Of a stretch of 64,000 nucleotides of DNA, positions 1-9,766 are shown one piece after another. A program made the translations under genes and the position numbers. The notes beneath the pieces were generated by a model that was given only the letters and a program-made list of their open reading frames with translations, did not search any database and had not been told where the DNA came from. The stretch spans positions 1 to 64,000 of the forward strand of contig CALSPA010000011.1 in assembly GCA_943788115.1 (NCBI GenBank). Direction: 5' to 3'. The DNA comes from an uncultured Flavobacteriales bacterium (GTDB taxonomy: Bacteria; Bacteroidota; Bacteroidia; Flavobacteriales_D; Parvicellaceae). How positions within the stretch are numbered: position 1 is the stretch's first letter; every line of letters begins with the position of its first letter.

Positions 1-589
1 GTTTGATGTTTTTCTAAAAAATTATTTCAATAACCATAAATTTCAAACCATTGTTACAGAATATTTCGTTCAATACCTTAACGATAATTTGCTTGTCCCT
101 AACAATATTGACCTAAATGTATAGCCAGTGGGTATATGAGCCTGGGTTGCCAGATAATTGCCCTTCTGTTGTTAGTCAGCGTTTTAATGATGTTGATGAA
201 GGTTTAGTAGGTTTTCATAAAAGTTCAGATGTTAATTTAATTAATGCAAGTGACTGGTCTACTCACGAGTGGTTACACTTTATAAGAAAGTTAAATCACT
301 GAAACAACTTCAGAACAAATGAAATTAATTGATGATAAATTCCAATTAACTCAAAGTGGTAATTCAGAAATATTGGCTGCTTGGTTTGAGCAAAGTATTC
401 GTTTTAACTATCGAGGTATTGATGCTGCATTAGAAAAAATTCTTAACTAGAATTGGTAGGAGAAAATTTTTAGAACCTTTATACACTGCTTTAGCTGCAA
501 CTCCAGAAGGTAAGGTAAGAGCGATAAGTATACTATGAAACAAGGCTAGAGGAAACTATCATTATGTTTCTTTTAATACTATAAGATAA
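1..589 (+). pseudogene. M1 family aminopeptidase (leukotriene A4 hydrolase-like), C-terminal end, frame-broken
   Basis: This is the C-terminal part of a zinc aminopeptidase of family M1, cut by the window edge. The catalytic HExxH part lies outside. The protein can be followed through three frames: from base 2 to about 118, then 117-302 (containing YEPGLPDNCP and STHEWLHFIRKL, typical of the leukotriene A4 hydrolase C-terminal helical domain), then 298-450 (NSEILAAWFEQSIR), then 452-589, ending in GNYHYVSFNTIR. Each change of frame (near 118, 299 and 449) fits one extra base, and a TGA at 536-538 interrupts the last part in frame. The family identity comes from the motif order and is fairly secure. 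Whether the gene is truly dead or the sequence contains errors cannot be decided here. Confidence 0.75.
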
Positions 590-646
590 AATACTTGGAC
601 TAAAATATTTAATTAATAATATGTAAAAAATCTGATTTTTAAACAC

Positions 647-1095
647 TTACTTAAGTCTTCTGTCCATCTCCCTTCTTGCATCTTTTTGTTTTAAATCTTC
701 TCTTTTATCGTGTATTTTTCTTTCCTTTAGCTAGTGCGATTTCTAGCTTAGCTAATCCTTTGTTATTAATAAAATAGACTGACAGGAACTAGAGTAAGTC
801 CTTTAGATTTTATTTTTCTTTCTATTTTGTTTAACTCTGTTCTGTTTAATAAAAGTTTTCTATCTCTTCTTGTTTCGTGGTTGTAATGTGTCCCATTCTC
901 GTATTCTTGGACATACATGTTTCTAATAATGATCTCACTGTTTACCATTACTCCATATGATTCAGCAATACTGGCTTTACTAGCTCTTATAGATTTTATT
1001 TCAGTCCCTGTTAATACAATGCCTGTTGTATAGGTTTCAATGAATTCGAATTCAAATCTTGCTTTTTTATTTTTTATATTAATTCTTGAAGACAT
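647..1095 (-). CDS. smpB: SsrA-binding protein SmpB (frame broken twice near its C-terminus)
   Basis: SmpB binds tmRNA and brings it to stalled ribosomes for trans-translation. The protein starts MSSRINIKNKKARFEF at 1095 and shows the family core TGTEIKSIRASKASIAESY and NPxHYNHExxRxRKLLLNR-like sequence (here ENGTHYNHETRRDRKLLLNR in pieces). The open frame stops at 766. Removing one T near 771 restores LFINNKGLAKLEIALAKGKK, and removing one A near 717 restores the basic tail HDKREDLKQKDARREMDRRLK, ending at 647. The full length of about 148 residues is normal. The tail is needed for decoding-centre entry in known SmpB, so two real frameshifts would inactivate it. Sequence errors in homopolymers are the more likely explanation. 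Confidence 0.88.
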
Positions 1096-1172
1096 GGTGC
1101 ACAAATTTATAAAAAGATACATCAATAATGAACGGAATTTAACTTGTCATGTATTAAATAGAAAAAACAATT

Positions 1173-3364
1173 ATGAAAAAATTAATTCTCCTAAGTATCA
1201 CAGTTTTATTTCATCTAAATTTTAATGCTCAAATGGCTATTACTAGCTCTGCATTTGATAAATCTGCTCAAAAAGTGCCAGGTTATAATCCAGATCAATT
1301 GTCTGTTGGTAATTCATACATTGTAAAAAAAATTGAAATTGATGCTCAAATCAAAAATCAACTTGCAGAAGTTAGAGTTACACAAACTATTTTTAATCCT
1401 GGTAAAAGAGATTTAGAAGTGGAATTATTCTTTCCATTACCTAACGATGGTGTAGTTCAAAATTTCATGATGATGGTAAATGGAGAAGAAGTACCTGGAG
1501 AATTAATGAAAAAGGAAGATGCTCAACAAATTTATCAATCGATTGTATCTAGAAAGAAAGATCCTGCATTAATGCAATATGCTGGTTATGGATTGTTTAA
1601 AACGAGTGTTTTTCCTATAGCAATTGGACAGGAAAGAGAAATATCTGTTACTTATACTCAGTTGTGTAAGAAAAAGAATAATTCTATTGGTTTTTCTTAT
1701 CCGCTTGGAACTCAAAAATTCTCAAAAAAAGCTTTGGAAAAAGTAAGTTTTCATGCTAATATTCAGTCAAATAAAGAAATTAACAACATTTATAGCCCTT
1801 TATATTCTGTTAGTGTAAATCAAAGCACTAAAAACTATGCTGAAATAAATTTTGAGGCATTAAATTCTTTACCTGAGAACGATTTTAAATTTTTTTATAC
1901 TTTGGAAGATAGCGATGTTGGAGCTGCTGTTCTTAGTTATAAGCCAGACAAAAATGAGGATGGATATTTTATGCTAATGGCTAGTCCATCAATTGAATTA
2001 AACACAGAGAGCGTTAGTAAAAAAAACATTGTCTTTGTTTTGGATAAATCTGGATCAATGGGTGGGAAGAAAATTGAACAATCAAAAAAAGCATTGTCAT
2101 TTGTAATGAAAAATTTAAATATGGGTGATCAATTTAACATTATTACTTATGATGATAGAGTTCAACTGTATAAAAATGAAAATCAAACTTATGGCCAAAT
2201 AGAAAAAAATGAAGCATTGCACTATGTTTCAACTATATCTTCTGGTGGGGGTACCAATATAAATGACGCACTAACTAAAGCGATGAAATTATTTACAAAT
2301 TCTTCTAATCCTAACTATATTATTTTTCTTACCGATGGGTTAGCAACTTCTGGTGAAAAAAATGAAATGAAAATAGCTCAGAACGTATTAAATGCAAATG
2401 CTAACAATGCTAGAATTTTTTCTTTCGGTGTAGGAAATGACGTTAACGCTAGATTACTAGAAAGATTATCTTCATGAAATGGTGGTTTAACATCCTATGT
2501 TAAACCTCATGAAGACATTGAAAATTCTGTGTCCGAGCTTTATAATAACATCAGTAGTCCAGTAATGACAGATATAAGTATTAGGTTTAATAATACAGAT
2601 GTTCGAACTACTTATCCAGAAATACTTCCAGATTTATTCTCGGGAAGTCAGCTAATGTATGGGTTGGGAAATATAACAGGCCTGGTAAGAGTACTTTAAC
2701 TATTACTGGGAAAATTGAGGGTAAAGTAAAAACCTTTAATTATGATATTGATTTTGAATCTGAAAAAGATCTAGGCGTAAATAATTACATAGAGAAAATA
2801 TGGGCCTCTAGAAGAGTGGGTTTTTTAATTGATCAGATTGACCTTAATGGTAAGCAGAAAGAATGGGTTGACGAATTAGTGACTTTAAGCAAAAAACATG
2901 GAATTTTAACTCCATATACAGCATATTTAGCAAAAGAAGAAATGTTTGCTGTAGAACAAGATTTTTTAATTCAAGAAAGTGTTCAAGAATTAGAAATGTT
3001 AGATGTTGTTGTTGGAGAACAAGCTAATGTTCTTAGAACTCAAAAAAATAAAATGGCCAGATCTCCTTCTATAATTGCAGATGGTTATGCTGAAAGTATT
3101 TCCTATGATAATGAAGCTGGAATGTCAGTTGAGGTTAACAATATTCGTAAAATAGGATCTAAAACCTTTTATTTGCACAAAAACTTATGGGTTGAAAGTA
3201 CTATTTCTGAAAAAGAAATTGTGACTGCAATAAATATCAAAAAATTTAGTCCAGAATATTTTAAAATAAGTGACAGTCAAAGTGCTAAAAAGAATACATA
3301 TTTATCTGACAAAGAAGAAGTAGTTGTTAGATTGAATGGTGTTATCTATTTATTCAAGAATTAA
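1173..3364 (+). pseudogene. VIT and von Willebrand factor A domain protein, frame-broken
   Basis: This is a predicted exported protein with a signal peptide (residues 1-20, MKKLILLSIT...FNAQ), a VIT domain (about 45-170) and a VWA domain with the metal-binding DxSxS motif DKSGS at residues 291-295. The family resembles inter-alpha-trypsin inhibitor heavy chains. Bacterial members are usually exported or surface proteins of unclear role. The frame stops at a TGA (2475-2477) inside a conserved region (LLERLSS-stop-NGGLTSYV). It continues in the same frame to about 2659, then shifts and runs to 3364 (KYNRPGKSTLTITGKI onward; ASRRVGFLIDQIDL; KHGILTPYTAYL). The sequence LMWVGKYNRPG is restored by removing two bases near 2660. 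It is followed by a strong terminator at 3374. Confidence 0.8.
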
Positions 3365-3373
3365 ATAATAATT

Positions 3374-3396
3374 AGAGCCGCAAAAGCGGCTCTTTT
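3374..3396 (+). terminator. Rho-independent terminator after the VIT/VWA gene
   Basis: A perfect 8-bp stem (AGAGCCGC / GCGGCTCT) with an AAAA loop is followed by a T run, ten bases after the VIT/VWA stop codon. It is the clearest hairpin terminator in the window. Confidence 0.9.
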
Positions 3397-3423
3397 CATT
3401 ATACTTACGTAAAATTTTGTGTA

Positions 3424-5764
3424 ATGAAAAAAAACAATTTTAATCATTCTTTTCTTTTTTAGTTTATCATTTTTTTCTTTTGGGCAGTTAAAACTGCAGG
3501 ATATTATGAAAGGCAAAGACTTTATCGGTCATTGGCCTGAAGATCATTTTTGGTTGCCTAATGGAGAAGTTGCTTTTAAATGGAACCCTAATAACATTAA
3601 TGTTTCTGAATATTATTACATTTCAAATAATGAAGCTGTAAAACTTCCAGATAATTCATTAACATATTTACCCAATAGAGGAATGGTTAAACACACAGTT
3701 AATGATTTTTATGTTTATGCTAAAGACGGAAGGATTTTAAAATGGGTATTAAACGAAAATAGACCATCTGTTTTGTATGAATCTTATGATAGAATACATA
3801 CTGTTCATTTAGTAAATGATCCAAATAGAATATATTTTACTAGAAATAATTCGCTTTGTTTTATAGATACTAAAACTTCTCTTTTTAAAGAATTAGTAAG
3901 TTTTGAAAAAAATGAGAATACGAAAATTAAAAATGAGCAAGAGAATTACTTAATTGAACAACAAAAAGATCTTTTTGAATATTATAAAATTGCTGAAAAC
4001 ACAAAAAAAAGAAATAGAATTGTTAGAGATAAACAAACTGCTTGGAAAAGAAAACCTGTTAAATATACAAATGGTGACTTTGAAGAAGTTTTTGTATCAC
4101 CCAATGAAAAGGCATTAATATATTTAATTACTGACTTTCCTAAACAAAAATATACTCATGTTGAGAATTATGTTTCTAAAAATGGATGGTCTTCTTCAAT
4201 TAACGCTCGTCCAAAAGTAGGTAGACCGGATGATAAACATGATTTATTTCTTTATAATTTAGAAACAGATTCTTCTTTACTTATTTCTATTGATCATCTT
4301 TCTGGAGTTTTTGATCGACCTTCTTTTATTAGAGATTACGTTAATGTTGATTTTTTAAATAAACTAGATAATCCAAAAAATGTAATTTATCATTATCCAA
4401 TATTTAATAAACATGGAGATAAGGCTATTGTAGAGATAAAGTCATATGACAATAAAGACAGGTGGATTACTATTTTAGATTTAAGTACTGGTGAATTAAA
4501 AGAAATAGATCACCAACATGATGAAGCTTGGGTAGGAGGACCTGGAATTTCAGGGTGGAATGGTGTTAAAGGAAATATGGGATGGATGGATAACGACAAT
4601 GCCATTTGGTATCAATCTGAAAAAACAGGGTTTTCGCATTTATACATGTGTTCAATTAAGAACCTAAAGAAGAAAGCTTTAACCAAAGGAGAATATGAAG
4701 TTAGAAAGCCAAAACTCTCAAATAATGGAGAGGTATTTTATTTAACACTAAATAAAACACATTTAGGAAATAGAAACTTTTATCATTTAAATTGGAAGAA
4801 CAATGAATTAATTCCCATTCTAGAAAATGAAGGTAATTATGATGTTGAGGTTTCACCAGATGAAAAAAATATTGCTTTTTTATATTCATCAAAGAATGAG
4901 CCTTGGGAGCTTTTTATTGGTGATAATTCTTCTAATTCCAATCAGGTAAAACTTACAAATTCTAAGACTAAAGAATTTGACGCTTACAATTGGCAAAAAC
5001 CTGAAATTATTAATTTTAAAGGCATGGATGGTTTATCCGTTCCAGCTAGAGTTTATAAACCAGCAATAGAAAACAGAAATGGAGCTGCAGTAATTTTTGT
5101 TCACGGAGCTGGTTATTTACAAAATGCACATAATTGGTGGAGTGGATATTATAGAGAGTACATGTTTCATCATCTTTTAAACGAGAAAGGATATACAGTT
5201 TTAGACATTGATTATCGAGCTTCTGAAGGATATGGTAGAGATTGGAGAACTGCAATTTATAGGCACATGGGAGGTTGGGATTTAAAAGATCAACTCTCGG
5301 GGAGAGAATTTCTTATTAACGAGCTAGATATTGACTCTACCCGAATTGGCATCTATGGTGGTAGCTATGGTGGGTTCATTACTTTAATGGCTTTATTAAC
5401 TGAACCAGGAAAATTTGCATGTGGTGCAGCTCTTCGATCTGTAACTGATTGGGCACATTATAATCATGAATACACATCAAATATTCTAAATACTCCAAAA
5501 GAAGACAGCATTGCATTCGCTCAGAGCTCTCCAATTTATTTTGCAGAGGGTTTAAGTGACCCATTATTAATGTTGCATGGTGTTGTTGATGATAATGTTC
5601 AATTTCAGGATGTTATAAGATTGTCTCAACGTTTTATAGAGCTAGAAAAAGATGATTGGGAATTGGCAGTTTTTCCTTTGGAAGCACACGGATTTAAGGA
5701 AAGTGCTAGCTGGTTAGATGAGTATAAAAGAATATTAAAACTTTTTGAAAGGTATTTAAACTAA
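3424..5764 (+). CDS. S9 family prolyl oligopeptidase / dipeptidyl-peptidase-like
   Basis: This is a predicted exported serine peptidase with an N-terminal beta-propeller-like region (about residues 30-520) and a C-terminal alpha/beta hydrolase domain. The nucleophile sits in GGSYGG (about residue 645 of the corrected protein). The acid is in VVDDNV and the histidine in AHGF, as in family S9. The longest open frame begins at 3506 (MKGKDFIGHW), but an ATG at 3424 followed by eight A would encode the signal peptide MKKTILIILFFFSLSFFSFGQ if the run were seven A. I therefore place the start at 3424 with one extra A in the run. Length is about 780 residues, normal for S9. Its exact substrate specificity is not visible from sequence. 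Confidence 0.85.
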
Positions 5765-5777
5765 AATTTATTAGTTG

Positions 5778-6425
5778 CTAGTGATTTTTTAAATAGGGAT
5801 CATTTTTTCTACCTATTGTTGTTGTTATAAAATCTTTTTGCTTTTTTGATCCTCTAGCTGGAGAATACTCTCTTCCATAAAATATAATTTGAAGGTGTAA
5901 TTTATTCCAAATAGATTCTGGGAAAAGTCTTTTAGCATCTTTCTCAGTCTGAACTACATTTTTACCATTTGTAAGTCCCCATCTATAAAGTAATCGATGA
6001 ATGTGAGTATCAACAGGAAATGCAGGTACCTTAAATGCCTGGCTCATTACAACAGATGCTGTTTTATGTCCTACACCAGGAAGTTCTTCTAATAGCTCAA
6101 AGCTGTTTGGAACATTCCCATTGTATTTAGCTATAAGAATTTTAGAAAGCTCACTTATGGCTTTAGACTTCCTTGGAGATAGTCCACATGGTCTAATTAT
6201 AGATCTTATCTCATCAACATCTAATTTTGCCATCTCAAAAGGATTATTAGCCCTGCTAAATAATTTAGGAGTGATTTTATTCACTCTTACATCAGTACAT
6301 TGGGCAGAAAGAAGCACAGCTATTAGTAAAGTGTATGTGTCTGTGTGATCTAGTGGAATTGGAGTTGTAGGGTATAGATGTTCTAGTTGATCAATAACGT
6401 ATTTTACTTTCTCTTTTTTAGTCAT
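5778..6425 (-). CDS. nth: Endonuclease III-type DNA glycosylase/AP lyase without an iron-sulfur cluster
   Basis: It acts in base excision repair, removing oxidised pyrimidines and nicking at abasic sites. The helix-hairpin-helix motif LPGVGHKTA carries the catalytic lysine (K121), and FPVDTHIHR carries the catalytic aspartate (D139). At 215 residues the length is usual. The C-terminal C-x6-C-x2-C-x5-C ligands of a 4Fe-4S cluster are absent: the tail reads YSPARGSKKQKDFITTT, and the only cysteines are upstream (AQC and RPC). The gene lies 11 bases after batE on the same strand and may be the last gene of that operon. It ends tail-to-tail with the S9 peptidase, 13 bases apart. Confidence 0.93.
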   Translation of the reverse strand: MTKKEKVKYVIDQLEHLYPTTPIPLDHTDTYTLLIAVLLSAQCTDVRVNKITPKLFSRANNPFEMAKLDVDEIRSIIRPCGLSPRKSKAISELSKILIAKYNGNVPNSFELLEELPGVGHKTASVVMSQAFKVPAFPVDTHIHRLLYRWGLTNGKNVVQTEKDAKRLFPESIWNKLHLQIIFYGREYSPARGSKKQKDFITTTIGRKNDPYLKNH

Positions 6426-6436
6426 TCATTCACCTA

Positions 6437-7210
6437 TTAGATTCTCTTAACATCTTTTTTCTCTATCCATCCAATTTTCTCATCGAAAGAAATTTCTAAC
6501 CACTTTGTATTTTCGTCTATTATTTTCATTTTACTTCCTTCGTGAAGTTTGTAATTGTTTTCAGCATTTATTGATGGTTCTGCTTTAATCCATACATGTG
6601 GAGTGAAAAGAATGCAATAATTAGTGTCTTGTAGCTTATCATTGCTCAACCAAGCAAAATATATAGTAAATAGTGAAATAATAAATGTTGCAATTGAAGT
6701 GTAAAAAGTTGCTTTTTTAAGTGTCTTACTTTCAGTGAAAAGAAATAATGTTAAAAAAGAAAAACAAGCTAGCATTAAAATTATCGAAGAAATTGCCCAA
6801 TAATTCGTGGATTTTCCTAAAAAAACATAAATCCAATCTGTTATATGAATGGATTCTTTAACAACAAATTTATCTTTTATTATAGAGTTGCAAATTTTTA
6901 AATTATGAATTAGGTTTTTATCTCCAGGAGCAATTTTTAATCCTTTTTCGAATGATAATATTGCTTGAGGAATACTGTCTAATTTGAAATAAGAATTACC
7001 TAAATTCAGAAATAATTCTTTGGAATAATATCCCTTGTCCTTTAATTCTAAATATCCTTTATTGGCTTCTGTGTAATTTTGATCTTCATATAATAGATTT
7101 GCCTGATTAAAAAGAGAATCAGAGTTGAAGTTTGAATTTCCATATGAATTAAACAAACAAACAAATAATATGATACTTAATTTAAACTTTAGCATAAGCT
7201 TCAATTTCAT
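6437..7210 (-). CDS. batE: BatE, TPR and SH3-like membrane protein
   Basis: This is the last gene of the bat (Bacteroides aerotolerance) cluster. It has a signal peptide or N-terminal anchor (first ~24 residues), TPR-like repeats (about 35-115; YLELKDKGYYSKELFLNLGNSYFKL), two membrane segments (about 130-185) and a C-terminal SH3b-like domain (HVWIKAEPSINAENNYKLHEGSKM...GWIEKKDVKRI). Homologous Bat proteins are thought to form an inner-membrane/periplasmic complex linked to stress tolerance, but the biochemical role is unknown. The start at 7210 overlaps the end of batD by 29 bases. A second ATG at 7195 would give a shorter overlap and is equally possible. Confidence 0.85.
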   Translation of the reverse strand: MKLKLMLKFKLSIILFVCLFNSYGNSNFNSDSLFNQANLLYEDQNYTEANKGYLELKDKGYYSKELFLNLGNSYFKLDSIPQAILSFEKGLKIAPGDKNLIHNLKICNSIIKDKFVVKESIHITDWIYVFLGKSTNYWAISSIILMLACFSFLTLFLFTESKTLKKATFYTSIATFIISLFTIYFAWLSNDKLQDTNYCILFTPHVWIKAEPSINAENNYKLHEGSKMKIIDENTKWLEISFDEKIGWIEKKDVKRI

Positions 7211-8945
7211 TAATAATACTTTTACTTTCTTTTAATGTTTTGTTTGAATCTTCATTACTTATTGGAGCGTACCTTGCTGATTCACATTCTTCTAATATTT
7301 GATTTGTTTTTTTTATAATGTTTTCAGGGACATTTGAATCTTTGAAAGCATTCGTTATAGATTCTTTGTTTAGATTAGAAACAGGGAGCTTAAATTTTAA
7401 TGAAAGATAATTCAACCATGCACTGTATAATTCCTGATAGAATTCATCAGTTTTGTTTTCATTCAATACTTGTTCAGCTATTTCAAATCTTTTTTCAAGT
7501 TGTTTTCCAGCTTTTTTCCTTGCAATAAGTTCAGGGTTGGAATTTTGTTTGTGATAATTAACAAATAAAAACAGTAAACTAAATGTTAGTGCTGGGCTTG
7601 CCAACAATAACCAATAGCTGAAGGTTCCGAAAAGGGGGGCCTCATTTAGGCTTAATTTAGAATTACCTTCAATATGTCGTATGTTGTTATTTATTAAAAC
7701 AACTTCCTCTTGGTTGTTTTGCCTTACAATTGAATTAGCTAAATTCTTATCATCAGATTTTTGGACTTTAATGATTTTAGCCGGTTTTTTTAAAGTTTTA
7801 TATTCTTTTGTGATTAAATCAAAATAGGTGAACTCTATTTCAGGTAATTTGAAATCGCCATGATGTCTAGGGATTAACAATTGTTGTAATACCTTTTTTC
7901 CTGAAATACCATTGTTAGATACTTTAACTTGTTCTTTATTCTCTGATGGAAACACCTCAAAATCTGATGGGTAACTTATTTCTGGAATTTGTAGCTGTTT
8001 TAAATTACCATTGCCACTAATCTCGATTGTTACATCGAGTGGTTCATCAACTTTTAATTCTGTTACAGAATATTTAATGTTTAATTTATAATTTTTACCA
8101 ACTTGATCATTAAAGTTTTTTGGTGCTCCTTTAGGGAAGGGTTTTACATTGATTTTAACACTATTACTTCTAATTGTTTTTTCTGTTCCACGATTAAAAA
8201 AATCTTGGTTTATGAGAACTTTTGTCTCAATTGGTGGTATTGTTAGTTCGCCTGTTTTTTGAGGTGAAATAATTTCTTTTTTTAAAGTAAGCACTATGTA
8301 AGTTAAACCATTTATAACTTCTTGTTTTTGAGGCCAACCATTTCCAGGTGTTTTAATTTCTTCATTCCAAAATCCATTTGTCATAGGGTAATCTAGGTCA
8401 ATGATTTGTAATCTGTTATATCTGGTATATATCTTATAAGTAACAAAGATATTTTCCCCCATGAAAGTGTTCTTTTTACTCAAATTAATTTTAGCAAATA
8501 GATTGGTGTTTTTAGTAGGTTTTATATTAGTTGTTGAGTTGCTTTGTTTTGAATCAACAGCTGAAATTTCAATGGAATTCGATTTATAATCTTTTCCGTT
8601 ATAACTTGCTGTTGCAGGAAGTATAGTTAGTTTCCCAGATTTGTTTGGAGAAAGTAAATAGGTTAATGAATAAGTTTCAACTTTATTTATTTTACCATTA
8701 GTAATTGAAACAGAGCTTGAAGAGCTAGAGTAAGGGCCTTGTATAATGTTAAAGTCAGCTAAGCTTGGCGAATTAATTTTTACTTTTTTATTAGTCTCAA
8801 TTGTATATTTAAAGTAATCATTGTTCTTAATTTGATTATCGCTAACAAAAGTCTTAATGTTAAACACCTGAGAAACAACATTAAAACTTATTAATGAAAA
8901 GCAGATTAAAGCAATAAAAAAATATGTTGATTTATTAAATGTCAT
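7182..8945 (-). CDS. batD: BatD family protein
   Basis: This 587-residue exported protein has a signal peptide (first ~25 residues, FFIALICFSLISFNVVSQ), a long beta-rich periplasmic region typical of the BatD family (oxygen tolerance, Pfam BatD), and one membrane segment at about residues 442-463 (FSYWLLLASPALTFSLLFLFV). After this comes a cytoplasmic helical tail. It follows batC by three bases and overlaps batE, so translation is probably coupled. No catalytic motif is visible. The function comes only from family and operon context. Confidence 0.88.
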   Translation of the reverse strand: MTFNKSTYFFIALICFSLISFNVVSQVFNIKTFVSDNQIKNNDYFKYTIETNKKVKINSPSLADFNIIQGPYSSSSSSVSITNGKINKVETYSLTYLLSPNKSGKLTILPATASYNGKDYKSNSIEISAVDSKQSNSTTNIKPTKNTNLFAKINLSKKNTFMGENIFVTYKIYTRYNRLQIIDLDYPMTNGFWNEEIKTPGNGWPQKQEVINGLTYIVLTLKKEIISPQKTGELTIPPIETKVLINQDFFNRGTEKTIRSNSVKINVKPFPKGAPKNFNDQVGKNYKLNIKYSVTELKVDEPLDVTIEISGNGNLKQLQIPEISYPSDFEVFPSENKEQVKVSNNGISGKKVLQQLLIPRHHGDFKLPEIEFTYFDLITKEYKTLKKPAKIIKVQKSDDKNLANSIVRQNNQEEVVLINNNIRHIEGNSKLSLNEAPLFGTFSYWLLLASPALTFSLLFLFVNYHKQNSNPELIARKKAGKQLEKRFEIAEQVLNENKTDEFYQELYSAWLNYLSLKFKLPVSNLNKESITNAFKDSNVPENIIKKTNQILEECESARYAPISNEDSNKTLKESKSIINEIEAYAKV

Positions 8946-8948
8946 TAT

Positions 8949-9766
8949 TTACCAATCTTTTACCTGATTTGTGGATTTCTTTTTGTCTCCTTTTTGACGA
9001 TTAACTTTTAATAAAATTTTTTCTTCTTCATTGTTAATGGCGTCTAAGTTTTTTTCTATTTGTTTTTGAGACATTTCTCCTTTTTTCTCTTCTTCTTTTT
9101 CTTTATCACCCTTTCCTTTTTCATTATCTTTCTTTTGGTCTTGATCCTTTTTATCTTGATCTTTTTGTTCCTGATCTTTTTTGTCTTGGTCTTTTTGGTC
9201 TTGATCTTTTTGTCTTGATCTCTTTTTTCTTGATCTTTTTGTTCCTGATCTTTTTTGTCTTGGTCCTTATTTTCGTCTTGTTGCTGGTTATCTTCTTTGT
9301 TTTCTTCTTTATTTTGTTGAAGTTGGTTTAAAGCATAAGCTAAATTATATCTAGTTTCTTGATCATTTGGATTCTCTCTAAGAGATTTTTTAAAATAATT
9401 AATGCTTTCAATTAAACTGTTTTCGTCTTTTTTTTCTTTAAAATTTTTCAAATAGCTATTTCCAATGTTATGTAAAGCTTCAGCACGTTCAAATTTATTT
9501 TCTTTTGAACCAATGTATTTATTATAGAAATCTCTAGCAGCTTCAAAATCACCATTTAAGTAAGCAGCGTTTCCAGCGTTAAATATTGCTTTTGTGTAAG
9601 CTGGATTTTCTGAAAATGAATTTTCAAAATGTTCTTGCGCTTTTTGGTATTCACCATTTTCATATGCTTTGACACCTTCATTAAGCTCAATTTTTGCTTT
9701 ATATTGTCCAATAACGTTTAATGAGCAAAGCAATAGAATAAATATGCCGGAAATTTTAATTTTCAT
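8949..9766 (-). CDS. batC: BatC, TPR protein with a charged repeat tail (frame broken in the repeat)
   Basis: This exported TPR protein has a signal peptide (MKIKISGIFILLLCSLNVIGQ), three or more TPR units over residues ~30-165 (YENGEYQKAQEHFENSF, YLNGDFEAARDFYNKYI, NYFKKSLRENPNDQETRYNLAYAL), and then a very charged repeat made of D, Q, E and K. As written, the frame leaves the repeat near 9207-9211 and gives a nonsense basic tail that stops at 9056. One missing A in a five-A run (neighbouring copies have six) restores DQDKKDQEQKDQ-type repeats and then MSQKQIEKNLDAINNEEE...VNRQKGDKKKSTNQVKDW, ending at 8949. The start at 9766 overlaps batB by 11 bases. An in-frame ATG at 9781 is an alternative. 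Confidence 0.85.
9090..9285 (-). repeat. Degenerate tandem repeat encoding DQ(D/E)(K/Q)K units in batC
   Basis: On the minus strand a short unit of about 12-24 bases (gatcaagacaaaaa and variants such as gatcaggaacaaaaa) is repeated roughly ten times. It encodes a Lys/Asp/Gln/Glu-rich linker in BatC. The A runs inside the units differ in length (5 versus 6), and this is where the frame is lost. Confidence 0.8.

Noticed and set aside
117-302. A separate 61-residue small gene
   Set aside because: Its sequence matches the C-terminal domain of an M1 aminopeptidase and joins flanking frames, so it is a fragment.
2475-2477. Recoded UGA (selenocysteine or alternative code) in the VIT/VWA gene
   Set aside because: There is no hairpin after it, UGA serves as a normal stop elsewhere, and another frame break follows in the same gene.
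9090-9285. Possible CRISPR-like array
   Set aside because: The units are contiguous and degenerate, encode a charged protein linker, and have no spacers or cas genes nearby.
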